Below, one piece after another: positions 19,901-29,609 of a stretch of DNA of 64,000 nt. The position numbers and the translations under genes are program-made. This stretch comes from Mantamonas sphyraenae. Taxonomy: Eukaryota; CRuMs; Mantamonadidae. The stretch's first letter is position 1. Each line of letters begins with the position of its first letter. Location of the stretch: assembly GCA_026936335.1 (NCBI GenBank), contig JAPMXV010000056.1:124001-188000 (forward strand), read 5' to 3'. The notes under the pieces are model-generated. The model had not been told where the DNA came from and searched no databases. It saw only the letters and a list, made by a program, of their open reading frames with translations.

Positions 19901-21836
19901 ATGCATCCACCACAACCTTTTCGTGTTGGCCTTGCACCCCTCATGGAGAAGCTCACCACCAATCCGACTCTGTTGGAATACAACGACTTTTTCAACAGCA
20001 TGCCCATGGCCCCCGTGGCCGTCGAGGAGGCCATGACCTCGCTCTCGGGCAACACGGGCCTGCCTGTCGATCAGGTCAAGCTTCTGCTCTGCCTCATTGT
20101 CGCTGTGCCCCTTTCCTTCCTCTTCCGCGCCATCCCTGGTCAGTTGCCTCCCGTCTGCAATGTCTCCATAGCCTCCTGGGTGCTCACACACACATGCACC
20201 CCCCTCTTCCCACCACCACCCTCCACCCACACAGGCGCCTCTGCCAAGCACATCGTCTCCATCACCATCGGCGTGGCCATGTCTTGGTTCTGCCTGGGTG
20301 CACAGACCCTCCACTCGTTCTTCACCTCCCTCATGGTCTACCTCCTCGTTGCCCTGCTCCCATCCAAGCGTTCCCACTACGCTGTGTTTTTCTTCACCAT
20401 GATCTACATGAGTGCCAGGTATGTGCAGTGCAAGGCAGACATTTTGTCTCTCTCTCTACCCTTCCCTCTCTGTGTTGCCTTTCCCATTGCCTCGCCTGTC
20501 CAACCGGATCCTCTCCTTTTACCCAGATGCCACGTGGCTGGCTCCTCTTTGCAACCATGACATGCTCACCCGTCTTTGTCCGCCTCCCACTCGCCCCACA
20601 GCCACATCTACCGCCAGTACACCGACTACATGGGCTGGAGCATGGACTTTACCGGACCGCAGATGGTACGCAACACACATACACATCCGCATGCAACGCG
20701 CAGGACGCCGAACACGCGCAACGTTTACCCGCGTGTTTTCGCTGACACCCCAACCTCTCCCCCCGCCCTCCTCGCAGATCATCACGATCAAGCTCACCAC
20801 CTTTGCATACAACTACCACGACGGCCAACTGTCGGATGCAGAGAAGGAGAAGAAGCTGCACCCGGAGCAGGCCAACACAGCCATCAAGGACCTGCCGTCG
20901 TTGCTCGAGTTTTTCTCTTACGTTTACTTTTTCGGCAGCTACATGGCCGGCCCTGCGTTTGAGATCAAGTACTACCTGGACTACGTGAACGGCGACCTTG
21001 CCAAGAAGGGCAAGGACGGCAAGCTGCCCCTGGACATTGTGGGCGTGCTGACGCGCTTTGTGACCGCCTTCCTGTGCGCAGGCGTGTACCAGGTGGCCAC
21101 CGCCAAGGTGCCCCTGGCCTACACCCACTCTGATGAGTTTCTCAACCACCCCATGTGGTGGCGTGTGGGCTACATGACCGTGTCGGTGATCCTGACGCGT
21201 TACAAGTACTACTTTGCCTGGTCGCTTGCCGACTCGTCCACCGTGGCCTCGGGTGTGGCCTTCAACGGCTACGACAAACAGGGCAACGTGCGTTGGGACC
21301 GCTGCAAGAACATGAGCATCCTGGATGTGGAGATGGGCCAGAGCATGAAGCAGGTGACCGACCACTGGAACATGGGCACCGCCAAGTGGCTCAAGAACTG
21401 CGTCTACCTGCGCCTGGCCCCTGTGGGAACCAAGCCCGCCGCCTATGTTACCGTGCTCACCTACATGACCAGCGCCTTCTGGCACGGCTTCTACCCGGGC
21501 TACTACCTCACCTTTGCCACCGGTGCCCTCATCACCGAGGTTGGCAAGAACATGCGTCGCATGTTCAACCACCGTGCCGTCGCCGCTGGTCCCACCGTCA
21601 AGCGCATCTATGACTTTGGCTGCCTCATTGCCGTCATGCTCTCTCTCAACTACGCCGGCGCCGCCTTCCTCCTCCTGGACTACGGCTACGCCAGCAAGGC
21701 CTGGGGCGCCGTTGGCTTCTCCACCCACCTTGTTTTGCTGCCCCTCTTTGTCCTCTTCCTCGTCATGCCCCCCAAGTCGCCCAAGAAGGCGCCCAAGAAG
21801 GATGCCGCCAAGGAGGAGCCCAAGAAGGAAAAGTGA
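19901..21836 (+). CDS. MBOAT lysophospholipid acyltransferase
   Basis: Membrane-bound O-acyltransferase of the LPLAT/ALE1-LPCAT3 type, which re-acylates lysophospholipids in the ER. 514 aa from ATG 19901 (500 from the second ATG at 19943). Exons 19901-20138, 20235-20418, 20602-20665, 20778-21836; all phases close. Multiple hydrophobic segments; family blocks LTTFAYNYHDGQL, LPSLLEFFSYVYFFGSYMAG and the catalytic-His block TYMTSAFWHGFYPGYYLTF (His about residue 397), with VRWDRCKNMSI upstream. The C-terminus is Lys-rich (AKEEPKKEK), compatible with a dilysine-type ER retrieval signal. Acyl and head-group preference cannot be read. Confidence 0.88.
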
Positions 21837-21887
21837 GTGATGAGCTAGCGAATTGCGCACAATGCAAAACAACCTTCAATTGCCACT

Positions 21888-22457
21888 TCACTTCTTCTTT
21901 GGTGTCCCTGCGTCAATGATGGCCTTTTCCACACTCTTGATCATCTCGTCGCTCATGAAACGACCAAAGATGCCCTTGGGTGGCTGCCCTGCACGAGCAC
22001 TGCTTGTGGCAGCATTGGCTGCACTGCTGCTGCTGCTGCTGCTGCTGGCGGACCTATCTACAATCGCCTTGGCGCCTGTGCGAGGATGTGCCGTGTGTGT
22101 GTGTGCCCACGGGTCAGTCGGGCGGAAAGAGTGAAAATGGCAGGAAACAACCTGCTGCTCCTGCACACCCATGGCCAACCCCCCATGCTCCATGGTCACC
22201 GTGACATTGTCTCACAATCACGCTGTGCACATTCGAGAGGGTATCTGAAGCAATCAGGCAGCAGGGTGGCTAGGCGGGGTCTGTTTGCTTCACCGGCTGC
22301 GCTGCCGGCGACTTTTGTGCCACGTACCTCGTTTGCTGATGTCCTCCATCATGTCTGCGCTACGCACGGCAAAGCGTTGGAACTGTTTGTTGCTGGCCAG
22401 CTTGTCGACCACGGCCTGGTTGGCCCAGTAGTTGAAGATTTTCTGGAAGAAGGACAT
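21888..22457 (-). CDS. Small conserved-looking protein, function unknown
   Basis: 105 aa in two exons, 22457-22328 and 22075-21888 (phase 1; donor GTACGTG, acceptor CGCACAG). The N-terminal half (FQKIFNYWANQAVVDKLASN, FQRFAVRSADMMED) is helical and amphipathic. A poly-Ser/Ala linker follows, then a second short helix (FGRFMSDEMIKSVEKAIIDA) and a KKK end. Well-behaved splice sites and codon use indicate a real gene. I do not recognise the family; an amphipathic N-terminus without acidic residues would allow mitochondrial or peripheral-membrane location. Confidence 0.55.
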
Positions 22458-22643
22458 GGCAAACTTCGCTGAGGGCTGTTGCGGGGACGGGCAGAAAACG
22501 CAACGGGTCAGATTCGACACAGGTCTTGCAGAGGTGGCTTTTGGGATGCAGTGCAGACAATGGATGGAAAAACTCACGGGACAAGGTTGGTTCGGTCGAT
22601 GCGGCGCCGCGGGCTCCTCGCCACCAAAAACACACAAACAAAT

Positions 22644-24676
22644 ATGGGAAAGAGTAAGTGGAAGAGACGGGAAACGACGGAAAAACCATGGACACAGGTG
22701 TGGCCATGGCAGGAGGTGGTTTGCAAGATGTGAATGATCCTTTCGCGGAAAATGGGGCTTCTCATTTAATCGTTTTCTGCATGCGTCAGCAATTTGGCAG
22801 GTCCGCGACGCCTTGCGACGCAGCGGGAGGCGGTGGCGAGTGGGGCATGGAGGATTTTGGGAGACTCACACGTGGGGCGTGCGTGCGTGACGTGGCGACG
22901 TGTGTAGAGAGTGCAGTGAAGAAGGTGAAGAAGTCGAAGAAGGTGGTCGAGGAGGTGGATTCGTCCAGCAGCGACGAGGAGGAGTTCAAGGCCAAGCAGG
23001 TGACGGAGGAGAAGGTCAGCAAGAAGAAGGGCAAGAAGAGCGACAAGAAGAGCGACAAGAAGGCCAAGAGCAGCAAGGGTGGCAAGAGCGCGGACCAGAC
23101 TTCGGGCAAGAAGAAGAAGAAGAGCAAGAAGCAGCCCGAGCCCGAACCCGAAAGCGAGAGCGAGAGCGAAAGCGAGGAGGAGGAGGATGCCGACTCCAGC
23201 AGCAGCGACGAAGAGGAAGGCAACAAGAGCGACACCAGCAGTGGTACCAGCAGTGGTACCAGCGACGGTACCAGCGACGGTACCAGCAGTGGTACCAGCG
23301 ACGGTACCAGCGACGACGAGGAGGAGGAGACCAAGGGCTCTTCCGTCAAGGTCGAGGACGTCGACGAGGACAGCTCGGACGATGAAGACGATGAGGACGA
23401 TGAGGATGATGATGACAGCTCCTCTTCCTCTGAGGACGAGGCTGAGGCTGAGGCCGAGGCCGACAGCTCAGATTCCGACGAGGCTGAGGCCGAGGCCGAG
23501 GCTGACAGCTCAGATTCGGACGAAGACGACGATGAGGCCGAGAGCTCGGATTCGGATGAGGAGGAGGAGGATGGAGACGACGATGAGGCCGAGAGCTCGG
23601 ATTCGGATGACGAGGAGGAGGACGATGACGACGATGACGAGGACGAGGACGATGAGGAAGAGGAAGAGGAAGCCAAGCCCAAGAAGACGCTGAAGCGCTC
23701 GCTGGAGGACATTGCCTACGGGGAAGACGATGAGGAGGAGGAGGAGGAGACATCGCAGCAGGACAACAAGCGCTCGCGCACAGGCTACGACAACCAGCAG
23801 TCGTCGTCGTCTTCGGGTGGATACAACCGCGATGAGACGACTGTGTTTGTGGGCCGCCTGTCGTTTGATGCGTCGGAACAGGACGTGCGCGAGTTCTTTG
23901 CCGAGTGCGGCGAGATTGCCGATGTGCGCATGCCGGTGTTTGCCGACACGGGCAACCCCAAGGGTGTGGCCTTTATCGAGTTTACCAGCGTCGCTGCCGC
24001 CGAGAAGGCCATGGAGTATCAGGGCGCCGAGATGATGGGTCGCTACCTGAACCTGGACTTTGCCAACTCGGGTGGCAACAACAACCGCAACAACAACAAC
24101 AACCGCGGCGGCGGAGGTGGTGGCTACGGCGGCGGTGGCGGTGGCGGTGGATACGGCCAGCGTGAGCAGAACCCGCCTTCGTCGACCCTGTTTATGGGCA
24201 ACCTCAGCTGGAGCGTCGACGAGGATACCATCCGACAGACCTTTGCCGAGTGCGGTGACATCAAGGACGTGCGCCTGATCACCGACCGTGACACGGGTGA
24301 GTTCAAGGGCTATGGTTACCTGCAGTTCTTCAGCGAAGAGTCGGCCCAGTCCGCCATGGAGTGGAACGGTACCCCCGTGGCCGGTCGTCCTGTCCGCCTC
24401 GACTTTGCCAAGAGCGGCGGAGGCGGCGGCGGCGGTGGACGTGGCGGAGGCCGTGGCGGTGGCCGTGGCGGTGGCCGTGGTGGCTTTGGAGGCGGACGCG
24501 GCGGCGGACGCGGCGGCGGCTTTGGTGGCCGTGGCGGAGGCCGTGGCGGAGGCCGTGGTGGACGCGGTGGACGTGGTGGACGTGGTGGCGGACGCGGTGG
24601 TGGACGCGGTGGTGCTCCGGCACAGGCCAAGGGCGCCATCCAGGAGTTCCAGGGCTCCCGCGTCACCTTTGACTAA
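22644..24676 (+). CDS. Nucleolin/Gar2/Nsr1-like nucleolar RNA-binding protein
   Basis: Nucleolar protein for rRNA transcription and pre-rRNA processing, 592 aa. I place the start in a 10-nt exon (22644-22653, ATGGGAAAGA followed by GTAAGT) spliced to 22908. This yields MGKKSAVKKVKKSKKV, the Lys-rich start typical of Gar2/Nsr1. A downstream in-frame alternative at 22658 would lie inside the intron. Then come Lys-rich blocks alternating with long Ser/Asp/Glu tracts, and a 12-bp minisatellite coding GTSSGTSDGTSD. Two RRMs follow: TTVFVGRLSF ... GVAFIEF and STLFMGNLSW ... GYGYLQF. An RGG/GRGG tail ends QEFQGSRVTFD. The domain order is diagnostic; the micro-exon is inferred. Confidence 0.88.
23238..23310 (+). 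repeat. 12-bp coding minisatellite in nucleolin gene
   Basis: Tandem units of GGTACCAGCAGT / GGTACCAGCGAC, about six to seven copies, coding Gly-Thr-Ser-Ser/Asp. In frame, so copy-number change would not break the protein. Confidence 0.85.
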
Positions 24677-24782
24677 GAGGGTGTCGGTTGTGAAAACACA
24701 CAACTGCAACACAGCACATCTCATCACCAGCAACAGCAACAGCAACAACAGACACACAACAAGAGGCAGTCATGGGACATGT

Positions 24783-24829
<47 letters not shown>

Positions 24830-25012
24830 TTGCGCAGAGGGAGCGAGAGCGGAGCCAGCAACACTTTCATCCATGCTGATCAAGGCCAGCCTCCCCCTCT
24901 CGCGCGCGTCGACGTGGTCGTGTGCAACTGCAATCAAGGGTGTCATCCGCCCAGCAGTTTGTGCACAAAGAAAACACAGGAAGCCAACAGCAACAAACAA
25001 TTTTGGATTCCC
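24677..25012. other. Intergenic, convergent 3' ends with long CA microsatellite
   Basis: This 336-bp gap separates two convergent genes. It contains CAGCAACAG-type short repeats and a (CA)n run of about 19-20 units at roughly 24786-24824. I see no conserved coding sequence, and no GYF-type exon that could extend the CD2BP2 homologue. Confidence 0.7.
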
Positions 25013-26230
25013 TCACTGACGATTCGTCCCTTCCAGCTCTTCCACACGATCCTCCAGCTCCTCCGCACGCTTGCTCTGGATGTCATACATGCCCATGTCC
25101 ACCAGCGCTGCCGTCACATCCACAAGTTCAGCAAAGTCTGCTGCCCGCTTGGCCTCACTGTCTGCGGTTGTGTCCATTGCGTCGTCGCCCGCCGCCTTTG
25201 CCTCTGCCGCCGCTTTGGCTTCCAGCTGCTTCTGTCGCCGCCTGTTCTTGCGCTTGTTTGTCTTTTGCGGCCTCAGCTTGTTCATGGTGCTGCCCACGGT
25301 GCTGCCCATGCGCACAAGGCGTAGCAGACGCTTCAGCAGTGCCGCCTCTCGTACCTCTGCACTCTCTGCCCCCTCTGCCTCCTCCTTTTCTTTGCGTTGT
25401 GCCTCTCGCTGTGCCTGCAATGCCTGCAGCCTTTCCTGCTCCGCACTGCTCACCCGAACCGACGACAACCACGCGTCTTCGGGTTGGTTGGCCTCCTGCA
25501 CCTTGCTCAGGTCGTGGTATGCTCCTGTGGCGTCAAACATGCCCGTTTGTCGCTCTTCCACCAGATTAAAGGCCATGAATGCCTGGCCCTCGTCGTCCAC
25601 GTAGCTACCTCCCGTTTCCTCGCCGTCCACCTTGGTGATCTTGCCCCCCTTCAACATGATGCTCCCATCTGCGCTCCTGCCACCTGCAAACGTCGACTGC
25701 ACCTCCCGGTTGCTTCGCGTGTGTTCATCCAGCTTGGGTCCCGACCGGTGGCTTTCCATCTCGCCGTCCTCAACGTCTTCGGCCTCGGCCACGATCCGGC
25801 GCGCCAATTTCTCCTCGGCCTTTCGGCCCCCGCCTCCCTTGACAAGCCTGTATGCGTACTGATCCAGCCCCTCCCCGTCACGCACTTGCCGCCGTCTGTC
25901 CCTCATTGCGCCATCATTGGCCCCCTCATCCTCCTCATCCTCGTCTGAATCAAAGTCGCCTTCGAACGACGCCTGCTTCAGCGCGTTCTTCACCTTGCGG
26001 CTGCCAATGCGTCCATCCCCATCGCCTTCGTCGTCGCTCAGATCCTCCTCCCACTCCAGATTGCGGGTCATGTCCTCCTCTGCGCTGCTCGACGACGACG
26101 ACGACGATGCGACACCGGGACGCCCATCTTCCGTCTCCTCCTCCATGCGTGCTCGCTTCGGTGCAGGCGGAGCACGGAACCCATCTTCACCCACATCGTC
26201 GTCACTTGGAGCCACTCTCTTTCGCGACAT
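25013..26230 (-). CDS. CD2BP2: CD2BP2/Lin1 (U5 snRNP 52K) homologue lacking the GYF domain
   Basis: U5 snRNP assembly factor family, 405 aa, no intron; the start at 26230 (MSRKRV) is preferred, and 26257 is an alternative. The conserved N-terminal region has SFEGDFDSDEDEEDEG and the segment ITKVDGEETGGSYVDDEGQA. The signature FNLVEERQTGMFDATGAYHD ... PEDAWLSSV matches human FNLQEEMEEGHFDADGNYF ... RDSWLDNI. The C-terminal part has KLRPQKTNKRKNRRRQKQLE and a helical ALVDMGMYDIQSKRAEELED that in homologues leads into the GYF domain, but here the frame stops at once. The stop lies two bases inside a possible donor (CA|GTGAGG), so a missed exon was sought and not found. Confidence 0.75.
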   Translation of the reverse strand: MSRKRVAPSDDDVGEDGFRAPPAPKRARMEEETEDGRPGVASSSSSSSSAEEDMTRNLEWEEDLSDDEGDGDGRIGSRKVKNALKQASFEGDFDSDEDEEDEGANDGAMRDRRRQVRDGEGLDQYAYRLVKGGGGRKAEEKLARRIVAEAEDVEDGEMESHRSGPKLDEHTRSNREVQSTFAGGRSADGSIMLKGGKITKVDGEETGGSYVDDEGQAFMAFNLVEERQTGMFDATGAYHDLSKVQEANQPEDAWLSSVRVSSAEQERLQALQAQREAQRKEKEEAEGAESAEVREAALLKRLLRLVRMGSTVGSTMNKLRPQKTNKRKNRRRQKQLEAKAAAEAKAAGDDAMDTTADSEAKRAADFAELVDVTAALVDMGMYDIQSKRAEELEDRVEELEGTNRQ

Positions 26231-26318
26231 GTGCTGTGTTTTGAAATGGTCTCCCATGCGCGGCGCGAGCAGAGAATCGGCCACGGTTGCAATCGATGAT
26301 CAGCTTCATTCATTGCCC

Positions 26319-29300
26319 TCATTCCACAGACATCCGCAAGGCATCCCTCATCATCTTCAATTCTTCCAGCTTCTGCTCTCGCAAACGCTGGGTAATCATT
26401 TCCATCAACTCCTCGGGCGTCGTGCCCATCACACTGGTCAGCTCCTCCATGTTGGGACCGGCTCCCTGCTGTTGCTGCTCGTGCATCGCCACGATCATCT
26501 CGGTCGTCGCAGAGCCACTGTTGAACAAGCCCAACAGCAGCTCGCTTGCCATCGATGTGACCTCGGAATCGTCAAAGTCCTGTTGCGTCAACTTGGACAC
26601 GTGAGCAGTCAGCTGTTCGTCTGTGGCTGCCATCAGGCCCTCTGCACTCGACACATCCACCTCCACCGTGTCTGACACTGTGTTTTCGTTCGAGTTCAGA
26701 CTGGCCATCATGGCGTTCATCAGATCTTGATCCTGCGCTTGCGTGTTGCTTCCTGCAGACGCCTCCTCAAGCAGCAATTCCTCCACCACCGTTACCTTGC
26801 TGGCAAACTCATTTGCCTTTGCCTGGTCTTCCCGGCTCTCGTAGCCCGCTTCCAGGATTTTGTACACCGTCTTCAGCATCTGCAGCTTGCTGCGATCCTC
26901 GCGAAGCTCCGACGCTTCTCCCAGCCATTTCTCCACCTCCAGCAGCTCCTCGATGCTCTCTGACGCCCCTTTGGGGTTCATTCCGTACGCATAGCGTGAT
27001 TGCGCCGCCTTGATCATGAATGTGGCCCAGCCCTCGTCTGATGCCCTGCGACGCATCTCGGTCGCGCCCAGCAGAAATATGCGCACCGCCTGGTCCCAGC
27101 ATCCTGCGTTGAATGCGCACGACCCACATCGCATCATAGCCTCTCCGTTCACTGCTTCCACCTGAGACTCCAGCAGTTTCACCGTCTCCTCGGCCAGAGC
27201 CACTCTCTCGGGGCGAGCGGCTTCGCCTCCATTTGCCTCCAGGGACGCCATGGCCAGTTGTGCGACCTTGACCGAAAACAACGTAAACGGACGCTCGCTT
27301 TTGATTTGCACAACGTCCATGAGAGAGCTCAGGCCTGCCCGCACGCTGTCGTCCAGCGTTGGGAAGAAGTCGACGTTGGAGCCGACGTCGTAGGCAAACA
27401 TGGACACGGCAGTCATCAAATCCTCGCTCACAGTCGCGTCCACGGACGTGAGCAGGTTCCACCACACCAGAGCCGATTTTCGCATCAGGGCTTGGTCCGA
27501 TTGCGCGCTGGCGACCGAGAAAACCGCTCGGCACAGTTCACACTTGATGGCCTCGTTTTCTGTGGAACAGACGGCATCCACATGCTCTGCAACCCAGTCA
27601 AGTGCCTCTTGCGCCTTGCCACCGTCGGCCATGTGGTACGACACGTTGACCAGGTTGTTGGCAAACGATTGCCACTCTTCGTTCACGAGCATCAGGCGCA
27701 TGGCTTCTTTGCGCAGGTCCATCCCATACCCACGGTCTCGGTCGTAAATGGCGTAATGCAGCGACATCAGCACGAACTGCCGGTTCTTGTTGTCCATGTC
27801 CACATACCGCGTGAGGTACGCCTCGCCAAAATCCATCGCCTCATCCACCCGGTCCTGCGCCTTCAGAAAAGTAACATAGTTGGCTGCAAGCAGAGAGGCC
27901 GTCATTTGAGATGCATCCACGTCATCAAGTAACGGCAGTGCTTTCTCGAACAGCTGTTGTTGAACGTCGACAGAAAGGCGAAGGTCCGACAGCACACGCA
28001 GGGTGTTCAGGCACATGCCTGTGGGCATCTGGTCCACCACCTCGAGCAGTTCGTGGGAAAGGGCGGTCTTTTCCTCCTTGTGGGACAGGAAGTGCGCGCA
28101 CAGGGCTCGGTTGAGCTTGTTTGTGAAGCCGCGCGAGACAAGACCACGTTCCTCCAGTTCCGCCTCGTCTTTCAGCAGGACGTCCACGGCACGCTCGTTG
28201 TCCGAACATTCGAAGCAAATGTGAACCAGTTGCATGTCCAGCTCATGCTTCCAGTGAAAGAGATCGAAGCCCACGCGTTGCATCTCCTCAAACAGCTGAT
28301 CCACAGCCCCCATCTTCCGCTTGGCGCCCCATGACTTGAGCGTCACCACTTCCAGGTAGCTCCCAAACCAAGGACCCCACATGCCCCGTTTGGCAAAAAT
28401 CCCAGCCCACATCATGGAGAAGTGCTTCTGTTGGGCGTTGGTTCCTGCCAACCTACTTGAAAACTTGACCGTGGCTGCGTCCAGCGCATTCGCCTCATGC
28501 AAACTGGCAGCATACGCCACATAGTGGTCATCCAACGCCTGCAACAACACGGTGTAGAGAAAGTCGGCCGCCGTGGTTGCCTGGCACGCCACCACGGCCG
28601 CAGGAACGGGTTCCCACTCCTCTAGGTTGCCCAACATGGCACACAGGGCATGCATGTCCTCCAGTGCCGTCGAAGGGTCTGCCAGCTCCAGCAAGAAGCG
28701 GAAGTGTGCGGTGCGGAAAGCAACCGCGTGGCCAAAGAACCGAGTGTACGGTGCGTCCTGATCAGGCAACTGCTGCACCCACGTGTCCATCCGTCCAATC
28801 TCCTCCGCTGCACGTCGTTCTCCGTGCAAATACACGAGCACGAGTACGAGCCACAATCGAGCGCAGCCGCCAAGAACAAGCAAACGCGTTTGCGCAGTTT
28901 CGTCGCCGTCGCCGACTTGGTGTACGACGGCCGCATCTGCCAACTCGGTCACAGTGCAGAGAAGCGTCTCTGCTGTGGCGTATTCGTCGTACGAACGAGC
29001 CAGGACAAAGTACAGGCGGGCCGACAGCACCAGCGTGGAAAGCAGCAGGTGCTGGGCGGTTTGGAAGGCGGCCTCCTTGAGGATGGAGCCACGGGACGCC
29101 AAGAGCTTCTCCCGCAACGACTCGTGGTGGCCCACCACGGGCTGCAACACACTGCGTGCCTCGTAGAGCAGACTGGAGTCGACAAGCTGCTTGCCCAGCT
29201 TGGAGACCAGGGAGATGAACAACACCACCTTGTTTTCGGGCAGCGAGCCAACGTCGACGTCGCCCAGAATGGATTGCAGCGATGTCATCACCTTTCTCAC

Positions 29301-29546
29301 GTCTGCAGGCCACAGTAGCTGCGGGACATGTTCGTACGGCTCAGCAATGTTGACGTATGGAAGCGACGCAGGGGTGTTGCTTTCGCCTTTGCCTTTGCCT
29401 TGTTGTTCCCCCTCAGCGTCGTCGTCGCCGTGACCAACGTGGTGCAAAGACGGCTCCACTTCGCCCATGTCTGCGTCGCCGTACGCAGGGCCAATCTTGT
29501 CAAAGTCAAAGGTGACTTGAGTCACCACAGATTCTTGCTGGCCCAT
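26319..29546 (-). CDS. Large helical-repeat (TPR-like) protein, function unknown
   Basis: Single open frame of 1075 aa from the ATG at 29546; in-frame sequence further upstream belongs to the antisense of the neighbouring gene. The start MGQQES fits an N-myristoylation site. From about residue 90 to 950 it is nearly all helical with recurring paired helices (e.g. LLAANYVTFLKAQDRVDEAM, LVNVSYHMADGGKAQEALDW, CGSCAFNAGCWDQAVRIFLL), typical of TPR or related alpha-solenoids. The C-terminal 100 residues are acidic and Gln-rich. The overall size and spread of repeats recall meiotic SPO22/ZIP4/TEX11 proteins, but I see no signature that settles this. Confidence 0.6.
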   Translation of the reverse strand: MGQQESVVTQVTFDFDKIGPAYGDADMGEVEPSLHHVGHGDDDAEGEQQGKGKGESNTPASLPYVNIAEPYEHVPQLLWPADVRKVMTSLQSILGDVDVGSLPENKVVLFISLVSKLGKQLVDSSLLYEARSVLQPVVGHHESLREKLLASRGSILKEAAFQTAQHLLLSTLVLSARLYFVLARSYDEYATAETLLCTVTELADAAVVHQVGDGDETAQTRLLVLGGCARLWLVLVLVYLHGERRAAEEIGRMDTWVQQLPDQDAPYTRFFGHAVAFRTAHFRFLLELADPSTALEDMHALCAMLGNLEEWEPVPAAVVACQATTAADFLYTVLLQALDDHYVAYAASLHEANALDAATVKFSSRLAGTNAQQKHFSMMWAGIFAKRGMWGPWFGSYLEVVTLKSWGAKRKMGAVDQLFEEMQRVGFDLFHWKHELDMQLVHICFECSDNERAVDVLLKDEAELEERGLVSRGFTNKLNRALCAHFLSHKEEKTALSHELLEVVDQMPTGMCLNTLRVLSDLRLSVDVQQQLFEKALPLLDDVDASQMTASLLAANYVTFLKAQDRVDEAMDFGEAYLTRYVDMDNKNRQFVLMSLHYAIYDRDRGYGMDLRKEAMRLMLVNEEWQSFANNLVNVSYHMADGGKAQEALDWVAEHVDAVCSTENEAIKCELCRAVFSVASAQSDQALMRKSALVWWNLLTSVDATVSEDLMTAVSMFAYDVGSNVDFFPTLDDSVRAGLSSLMDVVQIKSERPFTLFSVKVAQLAMASLEANGGEAARPERVALAEETVKLLESQVEAVNGEAMMRCGSCAFNAGCWDQAVRIFLLGATEMRRRASDEGWATFMIKAAQSRYAYGMNPKGASESIEELLEVEKWLGEASELREDRSKLQMLKTVYKILEAGYESREDQAKANEFASKVTVVEELLLEEASAGSNTQAQDQDLMNAMMASLNSNENTVSDTVEVDVSSAEGLMAATDEQLTAHVSKLTQQDFDDSEVTSMASELLLGLFNSGSATTEMIVAMHEQQQQGAGPNMEELTSVMGTTPEELMEMITQRLREQKLEELKMMRDALRMSVE

Positions 29547-29609
29547 GCTTCTTGTTCTTGCTTGGCAAACGCGGCGCAGACGGATGCACAGAATTTTCTT
29601 CAAGGATCC

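Noticed and set aside
22786-24757. Long minus-strand frames (poly-Ser and Ala/Thr-rich) opposite the nucleolin gene
   Set aside because: They are the complement of Asp/Glu-Ser and Gly-Arg codon runs; the RRMs on the plus strand identify the real gene.
24786-24824. CA/TG arrays considered as CRISPR-like or telomeric repeats
   Set aside because: Pure dinucleotide microsatellites without spacers; common in introns and gaps throughout the window.
25013-25020. Hidden downstream exon of CD2BP2 via CA|GTGAGG
   Set aside because: No Trp/Gly/Tyr pattern of a GYF domain in any minus-strand frame down to the nucleolin stop.
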